Virus record (IMG/VR): IMGVR_UViG_3300029319_000002
Span: 62,001 to 126,000 of that record
Direction: 5' to 3' (one strand)
DNA length: 64,000 bases
Origin: a virus
Below are positions 24,701-33,800 of this stretch, piece by piece. A model generated the notes under the pieces. That model saw only the letters and a program-made list of their open reading frames with translations. It did not search any database and was not told where the DNA came from. The translations under genes were made by a program, and so were the position numbers. Numbering within the stretch: the first letter of the stretch is position 1; each line of letters begins with the position of its first letter.

Positions 24701-26223
24701 TTGTTGGATTTGCATCTGACATTAAAGGAGTTTATAGTAGAGTTGATACTGCGTTCCCACCTGTTGTTGGAGGTATTGTAGGATCTTCAAATCTCGATCC
24801 CAATACTAAAGTATCATTTACGGATATCAATTTACGTGATATTAAGTATTTTAATACTATTGATAAAGCAGTTGCAGTTGGTGGAACAATCATGGTCAAC
24901 TCTTTTGCAGATCCCGGTGAAGATTGGCAAATGGTTAACATTGACAGCACTCTAGGTGGACCTGGAGGACAGTATCTAAATGCAATTGCATATTATAATA
25001 GACAGGATGCCTCTAATCCAGGAGCACCACTTTCTGCGGGATATGTTGCTGTTGGACATACAAATTATATCTTCAAGAGTCATAGTGGAACAAAATGGAA
25101 TGAAGATGGAACTTCACTATCCTTCCAAGTTCCTCAATCATCTTTACCATCTCAAGCATTAAATAAAAATTTCCTTGGAGTTGCTGCAAATAATGATGAA
25201 ATTGTTGTTGTTGGAACTGAAGGTCTAATTATTAGAGCAACTACTTTGAAATCTAATTCAGATTCCTGGACATATGTTGGAGTAAGTACGACTGAAGATT
25301 TTATTGACGTTGTAAGAACTTCTAATGCTTTTGTTGCTATTTCAACAACCGGAAAAACCTTTACCTCTACTCAAGGAATTACTTGGACAGAACAAAGTTC
25401 GGAACTTTATGGAATCGGTAAAACAATTAATGATTTACTATATGTTGAAAGTTTGGACAAAGTTGTTGCTGTTGGTGCATCTAGTGGAACTTCTGCCTTG
25501 ATAGCAGAAAGTGATAATTCCACTGTAGTTGCAACATTTACTGCTGGAGTTGCCAATGGAATTGTTACTAGTATAACTATTAATAATCCTGGATATGGAT
25601 ATAGTGAAACTAATCCCCCAATTATTCAGGTTGCTCCTCCAATTGCTAAATATGAAAATATAGAAAATGTTAAAGTTGAAGGTGATTATGGTATTGTAGT
25701 TTCTATTTCTACAGTAGCAGGAATTAATACTGACATTGGAATTGAATTTCAATTAAAAACTGATCCTTTATTAAATTCTCCTTTGTATGATGCTTTCACT
25801 ATCACTAGCAGTGGTATTGAAACTGGATATTACTTTAGCATTACTGATTCCATTTTTGCATCTTCTGAGGAATTTGCTGGTGTAGATGAATCCAATAATA
25901 ATATTGTTCTTTCTGATGGACTTGAAAAAATCTATAGAGCATCCTCAGTAATAACTGATACTGTGGTAGGTATAACGACTGTTGTCTCTGACATCAATTT
26001 AACTGAGTTTGCAGACTTAGATTCTGTTATTTCTGCCGTTGGATCTGCATATACTGAATATTCTCATGTTGCTAGGTATAGTTGGGGAAGAATATTTGAT
26101 TTTGATAGACCAAATCCAAAATCCTATTCAATTAAGGTTGGTTTTGGTTCAGATCATAATAATACTGGGTTATCTTCTAATCCAATTGTTATCAGAAATA
26201 AGCAAATAAAGGAAAATTACTAA
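12712..26223 (+). CDS. gp7: Giant gp7-like baseplate/tail structural protein (4503 aa)
   Basis: A single uninterrupted frame of 13.5 kb in the gp7 position between gp6 and gp8. Residues 1-60 (MYINLEDRKVLIEDVVSGFV, then LEFLKSYFKSREAF) match the N-terminal pattern of the large cyanophage baseplate wedge protein. The rest is a beta-rich mosaic. It has several IxxExIxY...RGxxG hairpin modules (first near residue 100) and many GGSGY/GGSNY repeats. A two-unit carbohydrate-binding-like insertion occupies about residues 2786-3155. A BNR/Ycf48-like propeller lies at about 3916-4270. T4 gp7 is 1032 aa, so about 3400 residues are added. gp7 is the best guess by position; a wedge-fibre fusion is possible. 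Confidence 0.8.
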   Translation: MYINLEDRKVLIEDVVSGFVPDFILEENPLFLEFLKSYFKSREAFGSDIDIIRNILQYQKLEKLFSIKETTTLSSDVTEFANTITVASTEGYPSRFGLVQINDEIIAYESKTDTQFKNCFRGFSGATELGKYTDRNTYTFKNTNAQRHSSGDVVKNISILFLKEFLFYLKSKYLPGFENVDFYPGVNEELVIASIKDFYSSKGTFNSFEILFRILYGADPIVFLPKEKILKPSASEYINATELIVEVKSGDINNIKGSTIFQESNTILDVEESEGVVFDVNFLESIQIPERFFESGTSSQSGNIITVVSADHGLRNGNSVYIKFSEIDGGGTSESKVYTQVLVVDNDTFQVFSSTSKIVLNQSANINTIIENTNDIYKIKLSRVDGKFYFAGKTLLRKLVSPNDTAVFVDSTVGFPESGSIEINGDTVQYTSKSINAFKGCTGIDVAANIGSQVTSNLTVVSYENGDKAKPVVMRIVDSTTNELSNDNIIVKNNTKLKIKSIGSVESNYIADSFIQNTPVEYEVADVDLISNKLLFKSPHNFLSGDRVDIKDFFAVNENGIRNKLYFTNVLITTNINTPNQIEITQPINPTLDGKKVVVSKSLQFGQVSPDFQNLDKEPANVQRILKDNNKNYYAATSSIPEFLISLNPRSNSTVKTFTTSDGSLVFGSDDSLIFNVNHNYNSGDKVKFIITGSQKSIDQIAYVKKIDQQTLKLSLSASSVDSNDFIDIDSYKTDAGGSNFTVTLIRNEFADRTTEDQQLIRQIRSNNNFGETYDFDMKPYQPFGVLVDGVDLYPPFTTDEINYGKIESITTLDGGSGFDIINKPVGIFTGTTTGIGCSVKIFVEGEIQDILVTNKGKNIKNIPNIKVLGGNNSDVKLTPVLVEEFISKNFSPTKDVSLINDTITFSDGHVFETGDRVKYNLVGIGTSIGISGGGSLVNNSEYFVIGINTTTIKLANTKLESFNGTAINFGNTLGSGSQKLTSVDPKTILDRVDITSPGTFKNHEIAFSTIIEEYPPTKTYSKILKGINQESDYFYYRDHGFSTGDLIQYTSASTVIGGLVNNNYYYIIKLDEDAFRLAHAGSNIESLSKTNFDDNLFVKITSIPVSTGHVFKIPPITFTIEDSMATVVPTIEPIIRGKIKSVTLDSFGQQYGSQVVNLIRSPKLEISKGTGAIVNLIISNGRIDSAYVANGGSGYFNTPNLIVNPGNSSGKFAKLFARVSNGIITAVDVISGGSNYDNTSSVTIETPGSGENFDIQLQKWKVNTIAKNVLNANGDFTNNEYYIIPGRDSTNQIVSSYAPKTLRSKFGDTENRSDSDIAGKSFPHSKIVGWAFDGNPIYAQFGYKNATSTSEGVKRIKSCYTLIPPDTINADPNRPNINDYFIGYFINDYYYDNQIGDLDEFNGRYCITPEFPDGTYAYFSTIGANGKPAFPYAIYGLKDRYSSFNLDYLKSNQSYLQDIQDELVTCTSTYSFKNEITNYPFLKNEINKELLVVQDQNKSILKNLKVVDAGNNYRVDDTVVVENDEIFGKNAKGLITSIKGVGINTITTVRTGISTVFFDIRPNFVRAIVEKPHNFVDRDNVRVIIAGINTSNFTFLNNTYPINVDKPTTTLIESIPNAGVTTELKISDSVESLGIFVDDFIKIDNEKMKVLRVDNDSNQIRVQRNVDGTTIASHTAFSNVNILPSTFDFTTGIQTSIFTQKYNKIYFNTSNVGIGSTTTTMIDFVGIQTQIKVPFKRLYAPSHKFETNQEVTYNFDTVNGIGLTVSDTSDLSQTRTLNNGDKLFVVKYDDDYLGLSSERVLLGAGYTAITYDPGFYFPVSMVGDPYDQSLTFNKLPVGEASELQTTIDTAKVHGLSLNDKIKLNVKPNFVKEYQLFFDTNYNSFKLPNLFVNSGFSSAQNTITFNNHGLKTNDRVIYTEETGDSLGPDFVDGDFYFVKVFSENTFSLGNTKNSILRDDVLNITANSGSYSLSPLDPKITAVRGSKVKFVGVATLPASLQFFDVNEPKLGKDINTSSFSFTNDSIEIDTTDLPSEIFIYPKQNGFSLGKSGASIEVIESVYNNEYKVTGISSNTQFNIELFSDPSILSYGSTNSSLEYSTTSNTALGPINDIKIINRGSLFLFPTGIATVKSKTGNNSIINYELEKSDEGTNVTRLINSIYDFTSDKTYTLNADVPSIVSVRSNNKIVGIRVTDSGRGYIEPPKVKILNQPDIYSISNLSGNSVGSVNLISKNNGILSDSVTVFADFHTNGVQVTRVTVEADNTSINLFIKEPNNGFSEFPFALNDEIYVDGIVAESDSGTGFNSSDYDFRFFKVIGITTTPGSANVRYSIAGTAQTAGTFDSLKSYGRVIKKEDLAKFEALLESSNYTPGEIITSNSGFSGKIANDGWNSKNKILSIIEQNGELSVGDVLTGAESGAKSIINSTTDYQSTIVRNSLSKNEIDVEDGIGNLNEEDQVLPDNFYHQSFAYDIISDVSLDKWESTVSSINHISGFEKFGTFVVNNDVGIGVSFGEGSAQSSIVVVNELVNLNTTYQFDLASENIIDTGLFSLSNEIAFNSRRITDSIEAKTNRAVLIDDISPNFTGEYDADDGGQFVGVTSFRLTTSETGITTSLFVKYFDSAATTVVSVSDDKITIPSHNFSTGELLEYSVEGGTLISIGSTDKTLAGVTTTKLPSQVFAIRIDDDNIRLAGLSSDAKSQRYFDISAVGSGLQKLTSTTQNTRCMLLIDGIIQSPLSTSDISASIAGFVTSSTETSIPLVGITSINTNSLIQIEDEIIRVDVVGSNTVQNLLTYSERLDEWTAGNNTTVTPNAVTAPDGTRTADRVYNLNAGSTFVGIGTIDIGTTYTASVYAKAVTSGTNNKFTFNIGGGVDNASSQFTTTDEWQRFTFTHTPTSVSAAPTNRLYINNEGDGFVSDIYVWGAQLEESSTASRYIQSVESFVSRASTATYVDDTTGLVTTAAVDTARYEDGKLILEDASTNYALNSDSALGSTIGSTLVATTENIVSPRGIVETVRKITKGGGLSVYRIGNASASAPDAVYAISFWVKMASTGTPGFNIDINDVAPTSHPEFSPDQTTTEWKRIVAIGGFRDDGGAAGHRFFDINLTASNDVPLYIWGTQIEQAEFASSYIPTTSSAVTRAADVSTSTTGSASIVTAERGVLGSVAGEHAVGSATTVREGQYIIRDDVVFFDSPPLSGVNTVFNFEQTGIPTSFSRMRFHGRVFSRLSYENNKIFDDISQQFDGTESVFELLSNGDSTEDIFSSAAGILTGTDVSSGVILLNNIFQVPSIDYDLVENVGVGASVEFTGTSAKEDLPKGGRISEFTIERGGGYQPLTRASAIIDTSAGQLSGGSITGLTLVERGSGYREDTLVTIHNSNPGTGATIHALVGTGTYTGNSVGVQTFTYDNSIGIATVGTNSAHGLLIGELPNVNLTGIITNIFPGENRIEAFGVLDIIDTQTFIISIGTSSTSYSYSSGGNVSPGSNVGFITGFRIDSGGSNYTSGNSLLPIIPSPKSYSQLSLQGGSGSGAVGDLVIIGAGGTTFTFELTDSGIGYRENDVLTISGIPTSPYYSGTHTDFSLTVDSTLRDKFSAFTFGEMLLFDDISSQANGGRVSFSLTRTVDGTKSLVSLDAVDGATFDIRNNLLVFVNDILQIPGVAYKFNGGTKITFTEPPKKGSKIAILYYKGSDEDIIEIDILETVKKGDLLRLDKYDPLNLDQQNQRRVFDILSSDVAETNNYSNVGLGTDPELLRPIDWTKQSRDLIINAEIIYKTRPELITKPIPNTNIIKSITTSDSEIFVDTVKNFEIDSLSEIDNDLLLVDNSFGQYVGASATITVSEKIVQTISVSAGGSGYYDAPNVSIFSPVPQEKITGIAWDGDDNVGIITYSTDTNIGVNPLAVETASIDAGVVVTVEDGSSLSINGVQFIGREFNSIQYSTSDQRYVVVGDNGIVGYSTVTEKINHLVQPAGSELFNEKLNGSAAGVKGYGEVYYIVGDGVVGFASDIKGVYSRVDTAFPPVVGGIVGSSNLDPNTKVSFTDINLRDIKYFNTIDKAVAVGGTIMVNSFADPGEDWQMVNIDSTLGGPGGQYLNAIAYYNRQDASNPGAPLSAGYVAVGHTNYIFKSHSGTKWNEDGTSLSFQVPQSSLPSQALNKNFLGVAANNDEIVVVGTEGLIIRATTLKSNSDSWTYVGVSTTEDFIDVVRTSNAFVAISTTGKTFTSTQGITWTEQSSELYGIGKTINDLLYVESLDKVVAVGASSGTSALIAESDNSTVVATFTAGVANGIVTSITINNPGYGYSETNPPIIQVAPPIAKYENIENVKVEGDYGIVVSISTVAGINTDIGIEFQLKTDPLLNSPLYDAFTITSSGIETGYYFSITDSIFASSEEFAGVDESNNNIVLSDGLEKIYRASSVITDTVVGITTVVSDINLTEFADLDSVISAVGSAYTEYSHVARYSWGRIFDFDRPNPKSYSIKVGFGSDHNNTGLSSNPIVIRNKQIKENY
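21064..22179 (+). other. Inserted higher-GC double carbohydrate-binding-like module inside the giant gene
   Basis: In-frame segment of about 370 residues. It holds two similar units, each with a YTASVYAKA- or YAISFWVKM-type strand, an EWQRF or EWKRI strand, and an IYVWGAQLE or LYIWGTQIE strand followed by ASRYIQS or ASSYIPTTSSAVTRAADV. This is the carbohydrate-binding-like module seen in many phage fibres. Base composition shifts: one 60-base line inside (21121-21180) is 30/60 G+C, one outside (20281-20340) is 11/60. The flanks IEDEIIRVDVVGSN and AERGVLGSVAGEHAVG read as the two halves of one hairpin module. Confidence 0.7.
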
Positions 26224-26224
26224 A

Positions 26225-26231
26225 ATAAATA
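26225..26231 (+). promoter_or_regulatory. Late promoter ATAAATA before gp8
   Basis: AAATAAATAATA immediately after the giant gene's stop and 29 bases before the gp8 start. It would let gp8 and later genes be transcribed without reading through the 13.5-kb gene. Confidence 0.55.
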
Positions 26232-26259
26232 ATAAAAAAGTCTTGTCACTTCAGAAATA

Positions 26260-27810
26260 ATGCCAGCCCACATAACTGATCAATTTAAAATTATTAATGC
26301 GAATAATTTTGTGGAGTCTGTTAAAAGGACTACAGAAAATTATTATACCTGGTTAGGTTTACCAGATCCAACCAACACCTTAATAGGTGGTGTTTCAAAT
26401 TGGAATAGTTCCACTCCAAATCCCATTGATAATTTTAAAAATCAAAATGATTATCATGACACAATGCTTTTCTTTAAGAAAATAACTGAAGGTGATGTAA
26501 AAAGAGTTATAAGAAGAATTAATTGGGTTTCTGGACAGAAATATGACATGTATAGACATGATATTTCTGTCAATAATTTGACAAATGTAACTAATAGCAC
26601 AACATTATATTCATCTAATTTTTATGTAATGAATTCTGATTTCAGAGTTTATATTTGTTTAAATAATGGCACTAATCCTGAAAATCCAAATGGAAAACCT
26701 TCTCTAGATGAACCCGTCCATACTGATTTAGAACCAAAATCTGCCGGATCCAGTGGAGATGGATATATTTGGAAATATCTTTACACTATTAGCCCGATTG
26801 ACATCATTAAATTCGTTACAAAGCAGTTCATACCGGTTCCTAATAATTGGGGAACTAAAGATACTCAAGAAGTAAAAAATACTTCTATTCGTGGCAGAAT
26901 TGAAACTGTTTTAGTTAGTAGTTTTGGTAATAACAATTATACTCCTGGAGTATATTCAAATATTCCTATCAAAGGAGATGGAACAGGAGGATTAGTTAGT
27001 ATTGTTGTTGCAAGTAATGGAAAAATTTCTTCAGTTAGTGTAATTAATGGTGGTAATGACTATAGCAGAGGAATAATAAATTTTGATAAAGATAGTGTTC
27101 CTAGTTTGAACTCCGGAACTGCAGCAACATTTGATGTAATTATTCCACCTAAAGATGGTCATGGAAACAATATCTATAGAGAATTGGGATCAAATAGAGT
27201 AATGATTAATACGGTGTTTGATAATAATTCATCTGATAATAGTTTGGATTATATTATTGGAAATAATTTTGCAAGAATTGGAATTATCTACAATCCTACA
27301 GTAACTTCCAGTGTTACTAATACAGGAACTGCTCTTGGAGCAATTAAAGTTAAGAGTACGAATGAAAATATACCAATTTCTGATACAACATACAATGTAA
27401 ATAATGTAATTAAACAGTCAGTTTCTACAGGGACAACTGCTGCTGCATATGTTGCATCTTACGATGCAAACAATGGAATCATAAGGTATTATCAACCAGT
27501 AGGATTAGCAAGAAGTGATACTAATTACGAATTAAATAATTTTAAATTTGTTTCTGGTGATCAAAGTGCAATTACAATCACCGGAAATAGTTCAGGAAAT
27601 TCATTGATTATTGATGATTTTACTGGAAGTTCAGTAACTGATCCAAATACTGGTGTAAATGTTCCTTTTGGAACTGAATTTGTAAATGGAATTGCGAAAC
27701 CTGAAATTCAACCTAAATATAGCGGTGACATAATCTATATTGATAACAGGGCTTCTGTTCCTAGATCCAACAATCAGAAAGAAGATATCAAAATTGTACT
27801 AGAGTTTTAA
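26260..27810 (+). CDS. gp8: gp8-like baseplate wedge protein (516 aa)
   Basis: Baseplate wedge subunit. ITDQFKIINANNFVESVKRT near the start, YTWLGLPDP and RINWVSGQKYDMYRHDIS (about residues 86-103) are the conserved gp8 signature of T4-like cyanophages. Another conserved block is GYIWKYLYTISP (about 168-179). T4 gp8 is 334 aa; the extra residues are in the centre and C-terminus and include one GGNDYSRGI repeat of the GxGY type. It follows gp7 as in T4 and ends six bases before the next gene. Confidence 0.88.
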   Translation: MPAHITDQFKIINANNFVESVKRTTENYYTWLGLPDPTNTLIGGVSNWNSSTPNPIDNFKNQNDYHDTMLFFKKITEGDVKRVIRRINWVSGQKYDMYRHDISVNNLTNVTNSTTLYSSNFYVMNSDFRVYICLNNGTNPENPNGKPSLDEPVHTDLEPKSAGSSGDGYIWKYLYTISPIDIIKFVTKQFIPVPNNWGTKDTQEVKNTSIRGRIETVLVSSFGNNNYTPGVYSNIPIKGDGTGGLVSIVVASNGKISSVSVINGGNDYSRGIINFDKDSVPSLNSGTAATFDVIIPPKDGHGNNIYRELGSNRVMINTVFDNNSSDNSLDYIIGNNFARIGIIYNPTVTSSVTNTGTALGAIKVKSTNENIPISDTTYNVNNVIKQSVSTGTTAAAYVASYDANNGIIRYYQPVGLARSDTNYELNNFKFVSGDQSAITITGNSSGNSLIIDDFTGSSVTDPNTGVNVPFGTEFVNGIAKPEIQPKYSGDIIYIDNRASVPRSNNQKEDIKIVLEF

Positions 27811-27816
27811 TAAACA

Positions 27817-30800
27817 ATGTCCGAGACACTCAATCTTAATTCGTTTCCTTACTTTGATGATTTTGACGAATCAAAAAATTACAAGAAAGTTCTGTTTAAA
27901 CCTGGAGTATCAGTTCAGGCTAGAGAGTTAACTACTCTTCAATCTTCTATTCAGAATCAACTTGAGGCATTTTCGGACACGGCATTTTTTGATGGACAGA
28001 TTGTTGAGGGTGGAAGTTTAAATTATATTCCAAAACTTGATTATGTTTTATTAGAAGACACTTTTAATGGAATTCCAGTATCTTCTTATATTAATAATTT
28101 TAATAATCTTGTCTTAATTGGTGAATTAACTGGCATACAAGCAAGAGTTATTTCAGTAGTCTCTGCAGAAAAATCTGAAAAAGGAAAAACTACACTATAC
28201 GTTAAATATCTCTCATCCAATTCTACCGATTTTACTGAAAAGACCTTTAGAGATTCAGAACAATTAATAACACAAACATCCGTAAACATTGGGACTACAG
28301 TATTCTTTGAGAATACACCTATGGCAAAGTGTGTCTCTACAAATGCCACTGGATTAGGATCTGCGATTAAATTAAATCCTGGAAAAACATATATTAGAGG
28401 ATTTTTTGTAGATTTTGATGAAAAATTACTCATTTTAGATCAGTATGAAACAGAACCCAGCTATAAAGTTGGATTTGAAATAGATGAAAAAATTATAACC
28501 TCATTAGAAGACTCTAGTCTCAACGATAATGCTAGAGGGTTTTCAAATTTTTCTGCACCAGGAGCAGATAGACTCCAAATTTCATGTGAGTTAGGAAAAA
28601 AGACGATAGATGATTTAGATACTGATACTTTTGTAGAAATATTAAGATTTGAAAATGGAATATTAAAATATAAGAGTCCTGAAAGAAGTTATAATTTTAT
28701 AGAAGATGAATTAGCTAGAAGAACATATGATGAGTCTGGAGATTATATTGTAGATGATTTTGATGTACAGATTGATGAAACTCTTAATGATCTAAAAAAT
28801 TCAAATGGACTTTACTTAGATACTGAAAAAACTTATAAGAATAATGAACCTTCAGAAAGTTTAGTATCTGTTTCTATATCACCCGGAAAGGCATATGTAA
28901 GAGGATATGAGATTGAAAAAATTTCAAATACAATATTTGAAGTAGAGAAAGCAAGGGATTCAAAACTAATTGAAGATTCTACAATTCCAGTCAATTTCGG
29001 TAAAAAAGTTATAGTTAACAACATTAATGGATTACCAAACACTGGAATTACAACTTACTATGCAGAACTCAGAAATAGAAGAAAAGATGGAGATCATTTA
29101 AGTGGAAGTGGAGATATTGTTGGATATGGAAGGATTTATGATAACAAATTGAGGGAGTCTTATAGTAATAATTCTAGTGAGCAAGACCTATATCTTTATG
29201 ATTTACAATTTTTATCTGAAATCACTGTTAGTTCAAATATTGTAAGCTATCAGGTAGGATCTTTATTGGAAGGTAAAAATAGTGGTGCCATTGGATATAT
29301 TGCAGGAACAGATGGACTCGAAACTGATCCTACAGGAGTATCCACGTTTACTGTCTATAGAGTAAGTGGAAACTTTGTTCCCAATGAACCTTATCATATT
29401 GATGGTATTTTAGATGCAAGATTAATTAAAACTGTAACTAACTTTAGTTTTGATGACACTAAATCTATTAAAATGGTTGGATCTGGTGTTACATATACCG
29501 CAGACTTGCTGCTAACAAATGAAACCCAATTAGGTGATTTTGGTAATACTTATAATATAACTGCAAGAACTAGTGAAACTGGCATTTCTACCATTACATC
29601 AACTGACAATAGATTTACTAGAGTTAGAGTAAATGATATTATTAAATATACTCTCCCCGGAATCTCAACATCTTTTCCCACACTTAATAGAGTTGTTTCT
29701 GTAAATACTGCAGAAAATAAAATTACAGTTTCTCAAGTTGAGGACGTATCTAATTTCTGCGACGGTGATCTTCCTAGTGCAGCTACAACCGTAAATGATT
29801 TAGTTATTGCTAGACCTGGAATGGAGGTGTCTAGTGATCCTGGACTATTTGCAAGCATTCCTGAAGAATTAGTTTCTGATATTGATATTGATTCCTCCAT
29901 ACTTTCTGTAAGAAAAGAGTATAATGTAAATATTGCAAACTCTTCAGGAACAGTTAATGAGGGTGACCCAAATTTTGCTTTTGTTGGATATGGAATTGAT
30001 AAGTATATTCTTATATACTCCGATGGAACAATAGAACCACTAACTAGCCAAAAGATTGTCCTATCAGGAAGTTCTAGGCAACTAGATTTAAAGTCTTTGA
30101 CAAAGACAACCGACACTGGAGCAACTTTGATTGCTACTTTAGATAAAAGAAACTTAACCACAACAGGAAAAACTATTAGAGGTGAAAGTGCCTTTGTCTC
30201 TAGATCTACTAGCCCAATATCAGGATCTGGTAAAGACACTCTCAATGATGGACTAACACCAGATGTTCAAGGAAAGTATGGAACTAGAGTTCAAGATAGA
30301 GATATTTGTTTAAATCACCCCGATGTGATAAGAGTAAATGCCATATTTGAATCTGAAAATCTTACAGATCCTCTAACACCAACTTTAACTCTTACTAATA
30401 ACACTTCTTCACTAATAGAGTCTATTCCTGGTGAAGAAATTGTTGGTGAAAGTTCTGGTGCTGTAGCAAAAGTAGTTGATAATTTACCTCTTCAAACTAA
30501 TACAACCACAAAAGTTAATTTTGTATATTTAAATAGTAAAAGATTTAATATTGATGAAAAAGTAACTTTTAAATCTACTAATATATCTGGAAATATACAA
30601 TCTTTAACTTTTGGTAGTAGAGATGTAACTTCCAATTTTAGTTTTGATAGTGGACAAAGAGATGATTATTATGATTTTGGAAAAATTGTAAGAAACAAAA
30701 CTGGATATGTTCCAGCAAAGAGACTTTTAGTTATATTTGATAGATATGAATTATCTGCGGGAACAAATAACATTGTAAACTATGATAGCTATGCATTTAC

Positions 30801-33800
30801 TAACTTTGAAAATGATATTGTTTCCCATAAAGGAAAAAGAAATACTGATATATTAGATTTTAGACCTAGAGTCGCAGCTTACAATATTAATACTGCTGCA
30901 TACGGTCCATTTCATTTTCAAACTAGGGACTTCTCTAACAACAGTTCTGATATTACAGTTATTGATGATGAGACTATTACATTAAATTACTCATTCTATT
31001 TACCAAGAATTGATAAAATTTTCTTAGATAAAGAAGGTAATTTTAATTATAAAAAAGGCATTTCTTCCGTATCTCCTCAAGCACCATTCATTGAAAGTAA
31101 TTCAATGGACCTCTTTACATTATACTATCCAGCATACACATTTGATAAGGAGGATATTAATATTGATGAAACTACTCATAAGAGATATACGATGAAAGAT
31201 CTTAGAAAGATTGAGAGTAGAATCGAAAATCTTGAAAGATTTACTACATTATCTTTGTTAGAGTCTGAAATAAACACTTTAAAAGTAGTTGATGATCAAA
31301 CTGGAGTAGATAAATTTAAAACAGGATTCATTGTAGATGGTTTTATTGATGAGAATTCACAGAATACTATCACACCATATAATAATATTTCAATTGATAC
31401 CAGAATAGGTGAATTAAGACCAGCAACATATACTACAGCACTGGACTTAATTTGGGGATCAAAATCTTACATTGGTATTGGAACTGTTTCTGATCAAAAT
31501 ATCGATTTAAATACTGCTGTGGACTTAGAGTCCAACAATTTGAAAAAAACTGGAGATCTAATAACATTAGATTATACAACAACAACTTCTATTGACCAAC
31601 CCTATGCAAATAGCACATTAAAAATTAATGCAACCGGTATTTCTAATTATGTTGGTAATTTGAAACTATATCCATCAACAGATAGTTGGTTTGATCAAAA
31701 TAATTACAAAAAAACTACAAATTATCCTGATGATCCTTTCTATTATAAGAAATTATATGCAAAAGATGTAGAGAATAGTAATTTCTTTGAGAATAGATTC
31801 CATTCTTGGAAAGATTTTTGGACGGGTAGAAGTATTATTGAAGATAATAAAGTATATGATGGAAAAATTGATCCATATTTTTGGAAAAAAACCGAAAATC
31901 AAAGTTATTTACCACAAAAATCACCAATTCAAGCAATTACATTAAATTCTGAGGTTGAAACTCAAAATTCTAAGACGGTGGAGAAAAAATTATTTAATAA
32001 AAATGTTTCTCCTTACATGAGAAGAAGAAACTTTAGTTTTAATTGTGATTCCCTCAAACCATCCACAAAATTCTATGCATTTTTAGATAAAATTTCAGTT
32101 AAAAATTTAATTATACCAAAACTGCTTGAAATTGCCATGATTTCTGGATCATTCTCAGTAGGTGAGGATGTGGTTGGAACAATTTCTTCACAAGACAGTA
32201 AGCAATCCAATGTAAAAATTAAATTTAGACTTGCTACAACTAATCATAGAGATGGTACATATAATAATCCTGCAGGAATTTATGAAAGAAATCCATATAC
32301 TGGTGAAATTTTACAATCTAATTATTCTCAAACTTCTAGTATTCTGAATATAGATTTGAGTAGTTTGTCCTCTATCACACTTCCAGAATATTATGGATAT
32401 GTCGTAGCAAATATGACATTAGTCGGACAGACAAGTGGAGCAAAAGCAACAGTAAAAGAACCTAGATTAGTTAGCAATCAGAATGGATTACTTCAGGCAG
32501 CATTTTACATTTCCAAATATGAAGATGATAATAAAGTTTTCTTGACTGGAAAGAAAACTTTAAAAATAACTAGTGATGAATTTGATCAAGAATACTCTAG
32601 TGATCTTATAAGTTTTGCTGAAGTTGTTTTTTCAACATCGGGTCATATTCCCATTTATAAAAATGATATCTTATCAATTCGTAATTCTAATTTTGATAAA
32701 TTATCAGATAAAACTAATACTGCTTCTGGAGATTTTGTTCTAGATGTTTATAGAAATAATGAGTTTACTAAAAATATTCTATTAAATAATGGATTTGCAA
32801 ATCCATTAGCACAGTTATTTTCTGTCGATGAACCTTCAGGAATATTTGTAACTTCCATTGACATTTATTTTGCTCAAATTGACAGCAATGTGCCTGTAAC
32901 TCTTGATATAAAGACAGTTAAAAATAGAATTCCAACTTCAATCTCTATTCCCTTTTCTAAAAAAACATTATATCCCAATCAAATAACTTCATCTGCAGAT
33001 TCGAGTTTGCCAACTACGTTTGAATTTGATTCTCCAGTATTTTTAGAAGGTGGAAAAATATATTCCATCATGTTAAGTTCTGATTCTGAGTTATATGAAA
33101 TATATGCTTCCAACTTTACTAGTGAGTCACTAGATTTCTTAACTTCCTCTGAGGTTAATAAAATATCTTCTGTTGGTGAACTTTATGTTCCTGGTAATGT
33201 TACTCAAGTGAAAAAAGATACTATGAATCTGAAATTTAAACTCAATAAAGCTAAGTTTACTAATAATTCAGGTGCTCTAACATTATACAATCCTAGATTA
33301 GATTTTGGTAATAATCAAAGACCAACATTAACAACAAATCCTTTAGTATCTAAATCTAATAAACAAATTGTTGGACTCAATACACATATTGCTACAGCAG
33401 GTATTGCTACTTTAGGTTTACAATTAACTCAAAATGATACACAAACAGGATTTATTGTAGATACTTTAGGTATTGTTGGTGTAGGAACAAGTGGACTTAC
33501 AGTATCTAAAGTAGGTACAGGTCTAACTCCGACTTCGGGAATTGCAACATATAGTGGGGTTACTTTCACTTCTTTAAGTGGTAAAGGAACAGGATTAACT
33601 GGAGATGTAACAGTAGATAGTGGTTCTGTAAGTCTAATTAATATTACAAATGGTGGTGAGCAGTTCTCTCTAAATGAAGTTGTTACAGCAACATTAGGAA
33701 ATACGGGCATTGACTTCCAATTCTCTGTTGGAATTAGAACATCTATTTCCTCATTAGTTTTGGATGACATTCAAGGAACATTTAACAGTGTTAATAAATT

